From: Proteobacteria bacterium UBA6920
Lineage (GTDB): Bacteria > Pseudomonadota > Gammaproteobacteria > SG8-11
Assembly (NCBI GenBank): GCA_002448875.1
Contig: DKAS01000061.1
Coordinates: 1 to 9,432 of the forward strand
Length of the DNA: 9,432 bases
Direction of reading: 5' to 3'
Shown: in pieces, positions 1 through 7,563 of the stretch
How positions within the stretch are numbered: the first letter of the stretch is position 1
Layout: every line of letters begins with the position of its first letter
Notes under the pieces: generated by a model
What the model was told of the DNA's origin: nothing
What the model saw: only the letters and a program-made list of their open reading frames with translations
Databases searched by the model: none
Translations under genes and position numbers: made by a program

Positions 1-218
1 TTGCCGCAACCGCTGGGACCGATGAAGGCCGACACGCGCTTTTCCGGCAGCTTGATGTTGACGCTTTTCAGCGCCTGCTTCTCGCCATAGTAGAGATTCA
101 GATCCTTGGTTTCCAGGCTGATGACTTCGTTGTCCATGGTCATGGTGCCCGGCGCGCGCCCCAGGGAACTGAAGTCTATGCCGTGGGTAAGGGGGCTTTT
201 ATCTGAGGTCATGTTCAT
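1..218 (-). CDS. pstB: PstB, phosphate ABC transporter ATPase (N-terminal part, cut by window edge)
   Basis: This is the ATP-hydrolysing subunit that powers phosphate import through PstC/PstA at the inner face of the cytoplasmic membrane. Only residues 1-72 and part of 73 are present. The visible protein starts [16 protein letters not shown]. It then has the ABC beta-strand stretch around [20 protein letters not shown] (residues 42-61) and runs into a Walker A motif, where GPSGCG at residues 67-72 is expected to continue as K(S/T). The LNxYYGxxxAL pattern with GPSGCGK is typical of PstB. The ATG at 218 is preceded by AAGGT about 6 nt upstream, a usable Shine-Dalgarno site. An in-frame ATG lies two codons downstream, so the exact start is slightly uncertain. 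The N-terminus is about 25-30 residues longer than the E. coli form before the ABC core. The gene follows pstA by 31 nt and belongs to the same operon. Confidence 0.95.
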   Translation of the reverse strand, partial: MNMTSDKSPLTHGIDFSSLGRAPGTMTMDNEVISLETKDLNLYYGEKQALKSVNIKLPEKRVSAFIGPSGCG

Positions 219-249
219 ACGTTACCTTGTGTGCAACCGCCTGGACGCG

Positions 250-1905
250 TCAATGCTCCAGGGCCCGGTACTTCTCCCGCAAATGATTGCGGATATAAAT
301 GGCGGCCAGGTTCAGCAGCACGATCACCAGCACCAGCAGGAAAGCCGTAGCATATACCAGAGGCCGAGCCGCCTCCACATTGGGACTCTGGAAGCCTACA
401 TCATAGATATGAAATCCCAGATGCATGAATTTCCTATCCAGATGGAGGAAAGGGAAATTACTGTCCAGCGGCAGGGAAGGCGCCAGCTTGACCACGCCCA
501 CCAGCATCAGCGGCGCCACTTCACCGGCGGCGCGGGCGATGGCGAGAATGACCCCGGTCATCATTGCCGGTGTCGCCATCGGCAGAATGGTGCGCCACAG
601 GGTCTCCGCCTTGGTCGCGCCCAGGGCCAGGCTGCCTTCGCGGATGGCGCGGGGAATACGCGCCAGTCCCTCTTCGGTGGCCACGATCACCATGGGCACG
701 GTCAGGATCGCCAGGGTCAGCGATGACCAGAGTATGCCGGGGGTGCCGAACGTGGGTGCCGGCAGGGCTTCGGGAAAGAACAGCTGGTCGATGCTGCCGC
801 CAAGAAAATAGACGAAGAAGCCCAGACCGAACACGCCGTAGACAATGGAGGGCACCCCGGCCAGGTTATTGACCGCGATGCGGATGATACGGGTCAGCAG
901 ATTCTGACGAGCATACTCCCGCAGATAAACCGCGGCGATCACCCCGAACGGCGTCACCAGCACCGACATGATCAGCACCATCATCACTGTGCCGAAAATG
1001 GCAGGAAAGATGCCGCCTTCGGTGTTGGCTTCCCGCGGTTCATCGAAAATGAATTCGCGCAGGCGGGACAAGTACACCCCGGTCTTGCCCAGCACGCCCA
1101 GCTGATTGGCGCGGTACACGCGCACGATTTTCGCCAGCGGTATTTCCACCTGCCGGCCGTCCATGATTTCCGCCACCAGCACATCGCGGCCGATATCCTT
1201 GTACAGATCCTGCAACCGCTGCTGCAGCTTGCCGAATTCCGCGTCGAGTTCGCCGCGCTCGCCATCGAGCTGCGCCTTGGCCGCGTCGGTCAGAGCCTGG
1301 CGCAGCTCCAGCTTGCGCTGCTGCAGACGCAGGTCCTCGATCTGATAATTGATGGCGCCGATTTCGCCTTTTTCTATGGCCCGTATCTGCCGGTACAGAT
1401 CCTGCGCCCGCTCCAGACGCTGCCGCAGTTCGCTCCACACCGCGTCGCCTTCGGCCACCGTTTGCCCATTTTCGCGCAGCGACCGCGGCAGACCGTAAAA
1501 ATTGCCCCATTCGCGCCGCTCGATGGTCAGCAGCTCGGACGGATAACGCAGCTCGGAGATATACGGCTGAATCTGCCAGCGAAAATCCGTGCCCAGAGCA
1601 TCACGGTTGCCGGTTTTGAGCAGGATACGCTCCACATCGCCGGCCCCGGCCGCGATCTCGAAACCCAGCGCCCGCAACTGTTCGGCGGAGGTCAGCTCGG
1701 AATCGACGATTTCGCCGAACGCCCGTTCCGCCGTCTGGCCCGGTACCGTGTAGGTATACTGCACGACCTCGCTCGGCCAGAAATGACTCATGCCGCGAAT
1801 CGCGATCAGCAGCAGCAGGCCGCCGACAATGATCAGCGACAGCGCCACCGCCGACGCCGTCAGCCAGATCCAGGGATCACCGCTCTTAACCCATTTTCTG
1901 ATCAT
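250..1905 (-). CDS. pstA: PstA, phosphate ABC transporter permease, long form with periplasmic coiled-coil insert
   Basis: This is one of the two membrane permease subunits of the high-affinity phosphate importer. At 551 residues it is far longer than E. coli PstA (about 296) and resembles the long PstA of pseudomonads and marine gammaproteobacteria, whose N-terminal region is a separate Pfam domain (DUF3333, from memory). One membrane segment (about 14-36) leads into a large domain at about 40-300. Residues 156-238 of that domain are rich in E, R, Q and L with heptad-like spacing and look like a coiled coil. The transport domain follows at about 300-540. It carries the EAA-type loop near 411-440 (EEGLARIPRAIREGSLALGA), which contacts PstB, and the RAAGEVAPLMLVG segment at 458-470. 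The ATG overlaps the pstC stop codon (ATGA) and has no Shine-Dalgarno sequence, so translation is probably coupled to pstC. Confidence 0.96.
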   Translation of the reverse strand: MIRKWVKSGDPWIWLTASAVALSLIIVGGLLLLIAIRGMSHFWPSEVVQYTYTVPGQTAERAFGEIVDSELTSAEQLRALGFEIAAGAGDVERILLKTGNRDALGTDFRWQIQPYISELRYPSELLTIERREWGNFYGLPRSLRENGQTVAEGDAVWSELRQRLERAQDLYRQIRAIEKGEIGAINYQIEDLRLQQRKLELRQALTDAAKAQLDGERGELDAEFGKLQQRLQDLYKDIGRDVLVAEIMDGRQVEIPLAKIVRVYRANQLGVLGKTGVYLSRLREFIFDEPREANTEGGIFPAIFGTVMMVLIMSVLVTPFGVIAAVYLREYARQNLLTRIIRIAVNNLAGVPSIVYGVFGLGFFVYFLGGSIDQLFFPEALPAPTFGTPGILWSSLTLAILTVPMVIVATEEGLARIPRAIREGSLALGATKAETLWRTILPMATPAMMTGVILAIARAAGEVAPLMLVGVVKLAPSLPLDSNFPFLHLDRKFMHLGFHIYDVGFQSPNVEAARPLVYATAFLLVLVIVLLNLAAIYIRNHLREKYRALEH

Positions 1906-4169
1906 AGCGAACTGTATTTCACCCGCAGACGCTGGCGTATGACTTCCGCCAGGGTGTTAAACATGAAGGTCAGAACAAACAGCACCAGCGCGGCCAGGAA
2001 CAGCACGCGATAGTGGGTGCTGCCCACTTCCGATTCCGGCATTTCCACCGCGATATTGGCCGACAGGGTGCGCAGTCCCTGAAAAATGCTGGGGTCCATG
2101 ACCGGCGTATTGCCAGTGGCCATCAACACGATCATGGTTTCGCCCACCGCGCGGCCCAGGCCGATCATGACCGCGGAAAAAATGCCGGGGCTGGCGGTCA
2201 GAATCACCACCCGCACCATGGTCTGCCAGGGCGTGGCGCCCAGCGCCAGCGACCCCAGAGTCAGATGCTTGGGCACGCTGAAGATGGCGTCTTCGGAGAT
2301 GGAAAATATCGTGGGGATTACCGCCACGCCCATGGCGATGCCCACCACCAGCGAATTGCGCTGGTCGAATTTCCAGCCCAGCTCCTGTGCCAGCCAGTGC
2401 GGCGCATTGCCGTCGAAAAACTGGTGCTCCAGGGGAATTCCCAGGCTAAATGCCAGCCAGGCGATGAGCAGCAGGGGTATGACCAGCAGGGCTCCCTGCC
2501 AGCCATCGCTGAAATGGCTGCGCAGCGTCGCGGGCACCAGTTGCCAGGCGAATGCCACCAGCAGGGTTCCCGGCGGCAGGATCAGCAGAAACAAAAAGGT
2601 ACCGAGCAGATTGCGCTCAATGGCCGGCGCCAGCCACAGGCCGGCAAGAAACCCCAGGATCACGGTCGGCAGCGCCGCCATGATTTCGATCGCCGGCTTG
2701 ACCAGCCCGCGCATGCGCGGTGACATGAAATATGCGGTATAGATGGCGCCGAAGATCGCCATCGGGATGGCGAACAGCATGGCGTAAAACGAGGCCTTGA
2801 GGGTACCAAATACCAGCGGCACCAGGCTGAACTTGGGCTCGAAGTCATTGCTGGCGGAGGACGATTGCCAGGTGAACTGAGGCTCGTTATAGCTTTCATA
2901 CCAGACCTTGCCCCACAGCACCGACCAGGATATTTCCGGATGTTCGTTTTCCACCTGCCACAGGTGGCACTTGCCCTGGGCATCCTGGGCGAGAAAGCGG
3001 TTGGCGCGAGGCGACGCCGCCAGTAAACCGATGGCGCTGCCGCTCACCGGTTCGCGCAACAGCTGCCGGTTGGCGGTGGAATGATAAATGGCCACCTGGC
3101 CGCGGTCGTCGGCAACGAAAAAGCCCTTGCGCCGCTGCTCCGGCACGATGCTGGCGATGGCGCCGCCGGCGGCGTCGAAGCTGCGGATCAGGGTTAATTG
3201 CGCTGGACCCGTTTCCTGACGCACGGGAAACCACTGGCTGAGATTGCCGTTGCTGGTACCCACCAGCAGCGAAATGCCGCCGGCAAGAAAACGGATGGCG
3301 GTCAATTGCTCCTCCCCCTTGACCACCTGCGCGCGATTGAGCACCTGCGCCTGGCCGGAGCGGGATATGTCGATATTAATTACCTCACCGCTGCGCAAAG
3401 CCACGTAGGCCGCGCGCTGGTCGGTATTGATCAGTACGGAAAACACCTCGCCCACCGCCTCGACCACCGTGTCCTTGGCCTGCCATTCGCCCTCGTCTTC
3501 CGCCAGCAGCGAGGTTTCCTTTTCCATTTTCACCACATGCAGATCCTGCTCATGGGTGACGGCCAGCAGAGTGGTCGCATCATCACCACCACGCACTGCC
3601 ACGTGCTCGATGGCCTTGCCCTTGGCGATGACGATGGGTTTTTCCCCCAGCGGAAATTCGATCGCCGGTTCGATGATTTTCTGCTGCTCGGCGCCGTAGC
3701 GGGTGGCGAACGCCGCCCGCGCCACCGTGACGCTGCCGTCGGCGTAGCCGAGGATGAACTCATTGCGCCCCAGCTCGCCGGCGGCGAACGCCGTCAACGG
3801 CGCTTTGGCCGTGGTCAGCGGCACGCTGCGCACCACTTCGCCGTCGGCGACGCGGAAAAACACAGCCTGCGCCTGGTCGGTGATACGCACACCCAGGATA
3901 TTCTGTTCTTCCATTGCCAGATGCAGGGTGCGGCCCGCCGCTGCGTCCGGGGTGGCGTAGCTGCCCTGGGCATTGACTGCCGGCGAAGAGAACAGGGGGG
4001 CAACGACCAGCAGCAGATAAAAGAAGATAAGCAGAATGGCGACAATAACGCCAACGCCGCCCACCTCCATCAGGACAGTGGCTAGACGATCTTTCAGGTG
4101 ACGCCAGGACTGCAGGCGTGCACTGATACGGGGGCGGGGCGCGGCCCCTGGCATGGACGGCTCGGACAT
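1902..4169 (-). CDS. pstC: PstC, phosphate ABC transporter permease, long form with beta-propeller-like periplasmic domain
   Basis: This is the second permease subunit of the Pst phosphate importer. It has 755 residues against about 319 in E. coli. A membrane segment at about 38-60 is followed by a roughly 380-residue domain (about 65-445) with repeated short strands of a WD40/propeller type: LLAVTHEQDLHVVKM (201-215), AYVALRSGEVINIDI (254-268), LLVGTSNGNLSQWF (301-314), FFVADDRGQVAIYH (350-363) and RFLAQDAQGKCHLW (391-404). The transport domain is at about 448-745, with the EAA loop at about 625-663 (SLALGATPWQTMVRVV) and GLGRAVGETMIVLMATGN at 670-687. Long PstC proteins of this kind are known in gammaproteobacteria. 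The ATG at 4169 has no clear Shine-Dalgarno sequence, and an in-frame ATG at 4154 is an alternative start. A Pho promoter lies directly upstream and a terminator separates the gene from pstS. The stop codon overlaps the pstA start. Confidence 0.95.
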   Translation of the reverse strand: MSEPSMPGAAPRPRISARLQSWRHLKDRLATVLMEVGGVGVIVAILLIFFYLLLVVAPLFSSPAVNAQGSYATPDAAAGRTLHLAMEEQNILGVRITDQAQAVFFRVADGEVVRSVPLTTAKAPLTAFAAGELGRNEFILGYADGSVTVARAAFATRYGAEQQKIIEPAIEFPLGEKPIVIAKGKAIEHVAVRGGDDATTLLAVTHEQDLHVVKMEKETSLLAEDEGEWQAKDTVVEAVGEVFSVLINTDQRAAYVALRSGEVINIDISRSGQAQVLNRAQVVKGEEQLTAIRFLAGGISLLVGTSNGNLSQWFPVRQETGPAQLTLIRSFDAAGGAIASIVPEQRRKGFFVADDRGQVAIYHSTANRQLLREPVSGSAIGLLAASPRANRFLAQDAQGKCHLWQVENEHPEISWSVLWGKVWYESYNEPQFTWQSSSASNDFEPKFSLVPLVFGTLKASFYAMLFAIPMAIFGAIYTAYFMSPRMRGLVKPAIEIMAALPTVILGFLAGLWLAPAIERNLLGTFLFLLILPPGTLLVAFAWQLVPATLRSHFSDGWQGALLVIPLLLIAWLAFSLGIPLEHQFFDGNAPHWLAQELGWKFDQRNSLVVGIAMGVAVIPTIFSISEDAIFSVPKHLTLGSLALGATPWQTMVRVVILTASPGIFSAVMIGLGRAVGETMIVLMATGNTPVMDPSIFQGLRTLSANIAVEMPESEVGSTHYRVLFLAALVLFVLTFMFNTLAEVIRQRLRVKYSSL

Positions 4170-4175
4170 GCCGGC

Positions 4176-4220
4176 AGTCTAGGGGGCAATTATGACAGTT
4201 TTGTTACAGTCGCATGTCAA
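4176..4220 (-). promoter_or_regulatory. PhoB-dependent promoter of pstC (Pho box plus -10)
   Basis: Read on the minus strand, three heptamers lie in exact 11-bp steps: TTGACAT (4220-4214), CTGTAAC (4209-4203) and CTGTCAT (4198-4192). The last two, with the AAAA spacer, form an 18-bp Pho box close to the consensus (CTGTCAT-N4-CTGTCAT). A possible fourth half-site, TGGTCAC (4230-4224), is one base out of phase. Ten bases after the box is TAGACT (4181-4176), a 4/6 match to the sigma-70 -10, which is where PhoB-activated promoters place it. The start point would fall about 7 nt later, at the pstC ATG itself. The box is convincing; the -10 and start point are inferred. Confidence 0.8.
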
Positions 4221-4258
4221 ACCGTGACCAACGGATAAATCCACTGAAATAACAATCG

Positions 4259-4298
4259 CTTAAATAAAAACCCCGAGCACCTTGCGGCACCCGGGGTT
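4259..4298 (-). terminator. Rho-independent terminator after pstS
   Basis: On the minus strand a 13-bp stem (AACCCCGGGTGCC paired with GGTGCTCGGGGTT, three G-T wobbles) closes on a GCAA tetraloop at 4298-4269. A T-rich run (TTTTTATTTA, 4270-4261) follows. The hairpin begins 22 nt past the pstS stop codon, so it can release most pstS transcripts before pstC. It lies between pstS and the pstC Pho promoter. The exact 3' end is not known. Confidence 0.93.
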
Positions 4299-4320
4299 GT
4301 GCAGAACAAAACAACCGCTT

Positions 4321-5289
4321 TTACTTAAAGGAAGCCAGTTGTTTTTCCAGGATGTTGGCCGGCAGGGGAATATAACCGTCCTTAACCACTACCTGCTGGC
4401 CGGTCTGCGACAGCACCATCTTCATGAATTCCTTTTCCAGCGGCGGCAGATCCTTGTTCGGCGCCTTGTTCACGTAGATGTAGAGGAAGCGCGACAGCGG
4501 GTAGGTGCCGCTGATGGCGTTATCGGAGGTGGCGTCGATGAACTGCTCGCCGTCGGCCTTGGCCAGAGCTACCGCCTTCACACCCGAGGTCTTGTAACCG
4601 ATGCCGGAATAACCGATGCCGTTGAGCGACGAGGTGACCGATTGTACTACCGAGGCGGAACCGGGCTGTTCATTGACGGTGGACTTGAAATCGCCCTTGC
4701 ACAGCGCATGTTCCTTGAAGTAGCCGTAGGTGCCGGAGACGGAGTTACGACCGTACAACTGGATGGCCCGACTGGCCCAGGGGCCGGTCAGACCCAGATC
4801 GCCCCAGGTCTTCATGTCTTTGCCCAGGCCGCATTTGCCGGTGGCGGAGAATACCGCGTCCACCTGCGCCATGGTCAGACCCTTGATGGGGTTGTCCTTG
4901 TGCACGTAGACCGCCAGCGCGTCGATAGCCACCGGGATGCCCAGGGGCTTGTAACCGAACTTCTTTTCGAACGCTTCGAGTTCGCCGTCCTTCATCTTGC
5001 GGCTCATGGGCCCCAGGTTGGACGTGCCTTCGGTCAGGGCCGGCGGCGCGGTGGAAGAACCAGCGGCCTGGATCTGGATATTGACATTGGGATACAGGCG
5101 CTTGAATTCTTCCGCCCACAGGGTCATCAGGTTGGCCAGGGTGTCGGAACCGACGCTGGACAGGTTGCCGGACACGCCGCTGGTCTTGCTGTAACCGGGA
5201 ATGGCCTTGTCTACGGCCACATCGGCCAGCGCCGGCTGCATAACCGCCAGCACCACCGGCGCCACGGCCAAAGCGAACAGCTTCTTCAT
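4321..5289 (-). CDS. pstS: PstS, periplasmic phosphate-binding protein
   Basis: This protein captures inorganic phosphate in the periplasm and delivers it to PstCA. The 322-residue length is close to that of Pseudomonas PstS. A signal peptide is clear: MKK, a hydrophobic core ([14 protein letters not shown]), then ALA|DV with cleavage expected after residue 22. Phosphate-contact motifs of the family are present: GSDT (47-50), [13 protein letters not shown] (76-88), GPMSR (93-97) and [12 protein letters not shown] (180-191). Only two cysteines (153 and 197) remain in the mature protein and could form a disulfide. The chosen start at 5289 has GAGAGGA about 8 nt upstream and begins the signal peptide directly. 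A longer reading from 5316 would add nine residues before the MKK and lacks a good ribosome site. The gene has its own Pho promoter upstream and a strong terminator downstream. Confidence 0.97.
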   Translation of the reverse strand: MKKLFALAVAPVVLAVMQPALADVAVDKAIPGYSKTSGVSGNLSSVGSDTLANLMTLWAEEFKRLYPNVNIQIQAAGSSTAPPALTEGTSNLGPMSRKMKDGELEAFEKKFGYKPLGIPVAIDALAVYVHKDNPIKGLTMAQVDAVFSATGKCGLGKDMKTWGDLGLTGPWASRAIQLYGRNSVSGTYGYFKEHALCKGDFKSTVNEQPGSASVVQSVTSSLNGIGYSGIGYKTSGVKAVALAKADGEQFIDATSDNAISGTYPLSRFLYIYVNKAPNKDLPPLEKEFMKMVLSQTGQQVVVKDGYIPLPANILEKQLASFK

Positions 5290-5368
5290 GATTAATTTCC
5301 TCTCGATAGATGACAATCAGTGTAAATCGTGACATGCAGGCAATAACCGCTTGCCGCGCATTGGGTGT

Positions 5369-5425
5369 AATTTAAAGTCATTATTGTGACAGCAATATGA
5401 CAGAAGGATGACGCTGACGTGACAG
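5369..5425 (-). promoter_or_regulatory. PhoB-dependent promoter of pstS with a four-half-site Pho box array
   Basis: On the minus strand four heptamers are spaced exactly 11 bp apart: CTGTCAC (5425-5419), GCGTCAT (5414-5408), CTGTCAT (5403-5397) and CTGTCAC (5392-5386). Each resembles the PhoB half-site CTGTCAT, so this is two tandem Pho boxes. Eleven bases after the last heptamer is TAAATT (5374-5369), a 4/6 match to the -10 consensus, with no separate -35 needed because PhoB replaces it. The start point should be near 5362, leaving a leader of about 70 nt to the ATG at 5289. The array begins 11 bp beyond the phoR stop codon, and no terminator for phoR is visible. Confidence 0.92.
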
Positions 5426-5435
5426 CCGACGCCGC

Positions 5436-6740
5436 TCAGGCACTGCGCCGCAAGGCGCTGAGGGCGGGAAAAATACAAGTGAATTCCGAGCCTTTGCCCG
5501 GCGTGCTGCTGATGCGCAGCTCGCCGCCGTGACGCTCCAGCACATGCTTGACGATGGCCAGCCCCAGCCCGGTACCGCCGGTCTCGCGTGATCGGTCGGC
5601 ATTGACCCGGTAAAAACGCTCGGTCAGATGGGGAATGTGCTCGGCGGCGATACCTGGGCCGTTGTCCTGAACGGTGAACACCGGCTCGCCGGTTTCCAGC
5701 TTGTACCACAGCACATGGATGATTCCCCCCGCCTGGGTATAGCGCACCGCGTTGTTGATCAGATTGGAAAACAGGCTCTGCAGTTCATCCCGGCGCCCGA
5801 ACAGCATCAGCTCGCGATCGGCATCGACCACGATGTTCTGTTGTTTGCTGCCACCCAGCAGCAGCGCCGATTCACGCAGCGACGCCAGCATGGCGGCGAT
5901 ATCGATATTGGCTTTCTCTTTGTGCACCGGCTCGGTTTCCAGGCGGGCCAGCGCCAGCAGATCGCGCACCAGCTGGTCCATACGCCGGGCCTGGCTGTAC
6001 ATGGTGGTGATGGGTTGCGCCAGAATTTCCTTGCTCAGCTCCGGCATGTCATTGATAGTTTCCAGGTAACCACAAATCACGGTGACCGGCGTGCGCAATT
6101 CATGGGAAACATTGGCCACGAAGGTGCTGCGCATCTCCTCCAGATTGACCACATGGGTGACATCGCGGGCGATCAGCAGCTTGCGACCGAAACCGAAAGG
6201 GATGACCTGCACGGTGATGATGCTTTCCGACCGCTCCTGGGAAGGCAGGGTCAGCTCCTTGCTGTAATCCTCTTTCTTCAGATAACTGAAAAAATCCGGA
6301 TGGCGAAACAGGTTGGTAATGGGCCGCCCCACATCCTTGGGGATGGCGATGCCCATCATGTCGCGGGCCGTGGGATTGGCCCATTCGATCTTGTCTTCCG
6401 ACGTCATGATCACCATGCCGTCGGGAAAGACGTTGGCGGCTTCCTGGAAACGGCTGAGCATGCTGGCCAGGCGGTACTTGTCGGCGCTGCGCTGCTTCTC
6501 CCGCAGAAACAATTCATGAAAGATATCACCCCAGAGACCGTGCGCCTCCGGCACTTCCGGGCTTTGTTCCACCGTCAGCCAGGTATGCAGCTTGCGCACG
6601 TTACGCAGATGCTGCACCGCGTAGGCGGTCAGCACCACGGCCACAAACAGAAACGGGATGCCGATGGCGATACCCAGCAGCAAGGCCAGCGCCAGGGTCA
6701 TCAACAGGTACCAGATTTCCCGGTGTTGCCACAGTTTCAT
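5436..6740 (-). CDS. phoR: PhoR, phosphate-regulon sensor histidine kinase
   Basis: This inner-membrane kinase phosphorylates PhoB when phosphate is scarce and dephosphorylates it when phosphate is plentiful, taking its cue from the Pst transporter and PhoU. It has 434 residues, matching the usual length (about 431 in E. coli). Two adjacent membrane helices lie in residues 10-45 with almost no periplasmic loop, as expected for PhoR, which does not bind phosphate outside the cell. A PAS domain covers about 92-195 (FPDGMVIMTSEDKIEWANPTA at its start). The H-box FVANVSHELRTP carries the phosphorylated His213. The ATPase domain has the N-box (NLINNAVRYT, 326-335), G1 (DNGPG, 359-363), F-box (ERFYR) and G2 (GGTGLGLAI, 388-396). 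It starts 9 nt after the phoB stop with no clear Shine-Dalgarno sequence, so it is probably translated by coupling. Confidence 0.97.
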   Translation of the reverse strand: MKLWQHREIWYLLMTLALALLLGIAIGIPFLFVAVVLTAYAVQHLRNVRKLHTWLTVEQSPEVPEAHGLWGDIFHELFLREKQRSADKYRLASMLSRFQEAANVFPDGMVIMTSEDKIEWANPTARDMMGIAIPKDVGRPITNLFRHPDFFSYLKKEDYSKELTLPSQERSESIITVQVIPFGFGRKLLIARDVTHVVNLEEMRSTFVANVSHELRTPVTVICGYLETINDMPELSKEILAQPITTMYSQARRMDQLVRDLLALARLETEPVHKEKANIDIAAMLASLRESALLLGGSKQQNIVVDADRELMLFGRRDELQSLFSNLINNAVRYTQAGGIIHVLWYKLETGEPVFTVQDNGPGIAAEHIPHLTERFYRVNADRSRETGGTGLGLAIVKHVLERHGGELRISSTPGKGSEFTCIFPALSALRRSA

Positions 6741-6749
6741 AAGGTTGGT

Positions 6750-7430
6750 TCAGGAAAAGCGGTAACCGGCGCCACGCACCGTCTGCACGTAGTGCTCGTC
6801 GCCGGTGGCCTCGAGAATCTTGCGCAGGCGACGAATATGCACATCCACGGTGCGCTCTTCCACGTAGGCCGTGGCTCCCCAGACATTGTTAAGCACCTGC
6901 TGCCGGCTGAACACCTGATTGGGGTTTTCCATGAGAAAACGCAGTAACTTATATTCCGTCGGGCCGATTTCCACCAACCGGCCCTTGCTCAACACGCGAT
7001 GCGCCTTCAGATCCATTTCCAGATCCTTGTAGCGAATCACCTCTACGACCGCCCCCGTCACCGTGCGCCGCAGCAGGGCATGGATGCGCGCGATCAGTTC
7101 CCGGGTGGAAAACGGCTTGGTGATGTAGTCATCGGCGCCCTGGGAAAGACCGCGGATCACGTCATCCTCCTCCACCTTGGCGGTGAGCATGATGATGGGA
7201 ATGTCCCGGGTTTCATCCTGGCGGCGCAGGCGCCGCACCAGATCCAGGCCGCTCATTCCCGGCATCATCCAGTCGAGCAGGATGAGGTCGGGACTGCTTT
7301 CCTTGATACGCATTTCCGCCTTATGGGCGTCGGCCGCTTCCAGACAACCAAAACCGTTTTGTTTCAGTGACAGGCAGACCATTTCCCGTATAGCGCTCTC
7401 GTCATCGATGATTAGTATATTGGCCTTCAT
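6750..7430 (-). CDS. phoB: PhoB, phosphate-regulon response regulator
   Basis: This is the transcription activator of the Pho regulon and the partner of PhoR. Its 226 residues match the family (229 in E. coli). The receiver domain (1-122) shows the acidic pair D9/D10, the phosphoacceptor D53 in LLDWMMPG, T83 and K105 in ITKPFS. The C-terminal OmpR-type winged helix (about 130-226) contains GPTEYKLLRFLMENPNQVFS, the recognition-helix region VEERTVDVHIRRLRKIL, and ends YVQTVRGAGYRFS. These are PhoB hallmarks, and three Pho box promoters in the same window agree with the assignment. The ATG at 7430 has no recognisable Shine-Dalgarno sequence; the bases before it are C-rich. phoR follows in the same operon, and a Pho box upstream suggests self-activation. 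Confidence 0.97.
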   Translation of the reverse strand: MKANILIIDDESAIREMVCLSLKQNGFGCLEAADAHKAEMRIKESSPDLILLDWMMPGMSGLDLVRRLRRQDETRDIPIIMLTAKVEEDDVIRGLSQGADDYITKPFSTRELIARIHALLRRTVTGAVVEVIRYKDLEMDLKAHRVLSKGRLVEIGPTEYKLLRFLMENPNQVFSRQQVLNNVWGATAYVEERTVDVHIRRLRKILEATGDEHYVQTVRGAGYRFS

Positions 7431-7461
7431 TGGGGGTGACTAAAACCTGAAATATTAGGCC

Positions 7462-7495
7462 ATTTAAACAAACGACTATGACGGAATTGTTACAC
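7462..7495 (-). promoter_or_regulatory. PhoB-dependent promoter of phoBR (autoregulation)
   Basis: On the minus strand GTGTAAC (7495-7489), an AATT spacer and CCGTCAT (7484-7478) make one 18-bp Pho box, weaker than the pstS array. Ten bases later TTAAAT (7467-7462) fits a -10 at 4/6. The start point would be near 7455, about 25 nt before the phoB ATG. A further perfect half-site, CTGTCAT (7514-7508), lies upstream but is 19 bp from GTGTAAC and so out of the 11-bp phase. Confidence 0.72.
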
Positions 7496-7563
7496 TCCGG
7501 CGGACATATGACAGCACAATAATTCTCCAGCGTCTATCCCTACTTACCGATACTTTTAAGGGT

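Noticed and set aside
4282..5295. Long open frame on the plus strand opposite pstS (337 codons), and similar frames opposite phoR and pstC
   Set aside because: They mirror real genes in GC-rich DNA, are rich in H, Q, R and G with no domain pattern, and the opposite strand encodes well-conserved proteins.
5290..5316. Longer pstS start adding nine residues (MSSIERKLI) before MKK
   Set aside because: The signal peptide starts cleanly at MKK, and GAGAGGA lies at the right distance from the ATG at 5289; the extra residues cover that ribosome site.
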